DNA from: Chitinophagaceae bacterium
GTDB lineage: Bacteria; Bacteroidota; Bacteroidia; Chitinophagales; Chitinophagaceae
NCBI GenBank assembly: GCA_023251285.1
Contig: JAHEZB010000010.1
Coordinates: 1-14,228 of the forward strand
Direction of reading: 5' to 3'
DNA length: 14,228 nt
The translations under genes were made by a program, and so were the position numbers. Each line of letters begins with the position of its first letter. The first letter of the stretch is position 1. Under the pieces are notes generated by a model. That model searched no databases and was not told where the DNA came from. It saw nothing but the letters and a program-made list of their open reading frames with translations. This document shows positions 14,136 to 14,228 of this stretch, piece after piece.

Positions 14136-14228
14136 TAGTTGTAAGTACTGTTTGTAAAAGTTGCTTTCGACTCTGTAATCGGTACACCTGGCTCTTCTGA
14201 AAAATCTTCGACATTTAACGAAGTGCAG
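14135..14228 (-). CDS. C-terminal end of an unidentified gene (runs off the right edge)
   Basis: Read on the minus strand, a frame is open from the window edge and ends in TAA at 14135-14137. The last residues include NVEDFSEEPGVPITESKATF followed by TNSTYN. The stop overlaps the ATG of the 61-residue gene as TAATG, the same junction used elsewhere in this operon, which supports a true coding end. By comparison with Mu and P2 gene order it could be a tail terminator or completion protein (gp37/DUF1834 position), but 30 residues are too few to tell. Confidence 0.6.
   Translation of the reverse strand, partial: CTSLNVEDFSEEPGVPITESKATFTNSTYN

Overview
The window is part of the tail-assembly operon of a contractile-tailed (myovirus-type) phage or prophage, and every supported gene lies on the minus strand. 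The likely host is a member of the Bacteroidota. This rests on three observations: the DNA is AT-rich, none of the starts I inspected has a Shine-Dalgarno sequence, and a small membrane protein (3430-3789) resembles, from memory, a family common in Bacteroidetes phages. No capsid, packaging, integrase, lysis or regulatory genes are present, so the window alone cannot separate an active phage from a prophage or a phage-tail-like particle (tailocin).

Transcription runs from high to low coordinates. The first stretch (14228-11967) holds the end of an unidentified gene, a 61-residue protein, the tail sheath (P2 FI type) and the tail tube (FII type). Next come a tail assembly chaperone with a programmed -1 frameshift extension (E and E+E' type, 11904-11420), the tape measure (T), a baseplate/tail protein with a gpU-like N-terminus, and the LysM-like gpX.

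A five-gene block then interrupts the baseplate genes (8455-3038): a 1065-residue tail fibre, two paralogous lectin-like proteins, the small membrane protein and a protein of unknown function. The core resumes with the baseplate hub (D type), spike (V type), the gp25-like wedge protein (W type) and the start of baseplate protein J, which runs off the left edge. The proteins are P2-like, while the order sheath-tube-chaperone-tape-hub-spike-wedge matches that of Mu.

The genes are very tightly packed. Five junctions are TAATG stop/start overlaps and most others are gaps of 0-18 bases. The exceptions are informative. The 62-base gap after the tube gene holds a hairpin that copies the acceptor/T-arm half of a tRNA. 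The 136-base gap before the tape measure is filled by the frameshifted chaperone extension, with a slippery heptamer directly before the stop codon and a potential stimulatory hairpin 8 bases downstream.

The machine is conventional: tube and sheath are built on a baseplate to a length set by the tape measure, and the fibre and lectin-like proteins probably bind the host. The least ordinary items are the tRNA-like minihelix, the frameshift site, the placement and content of the host-recognition block, and the enlarged hub and gpU proteins.
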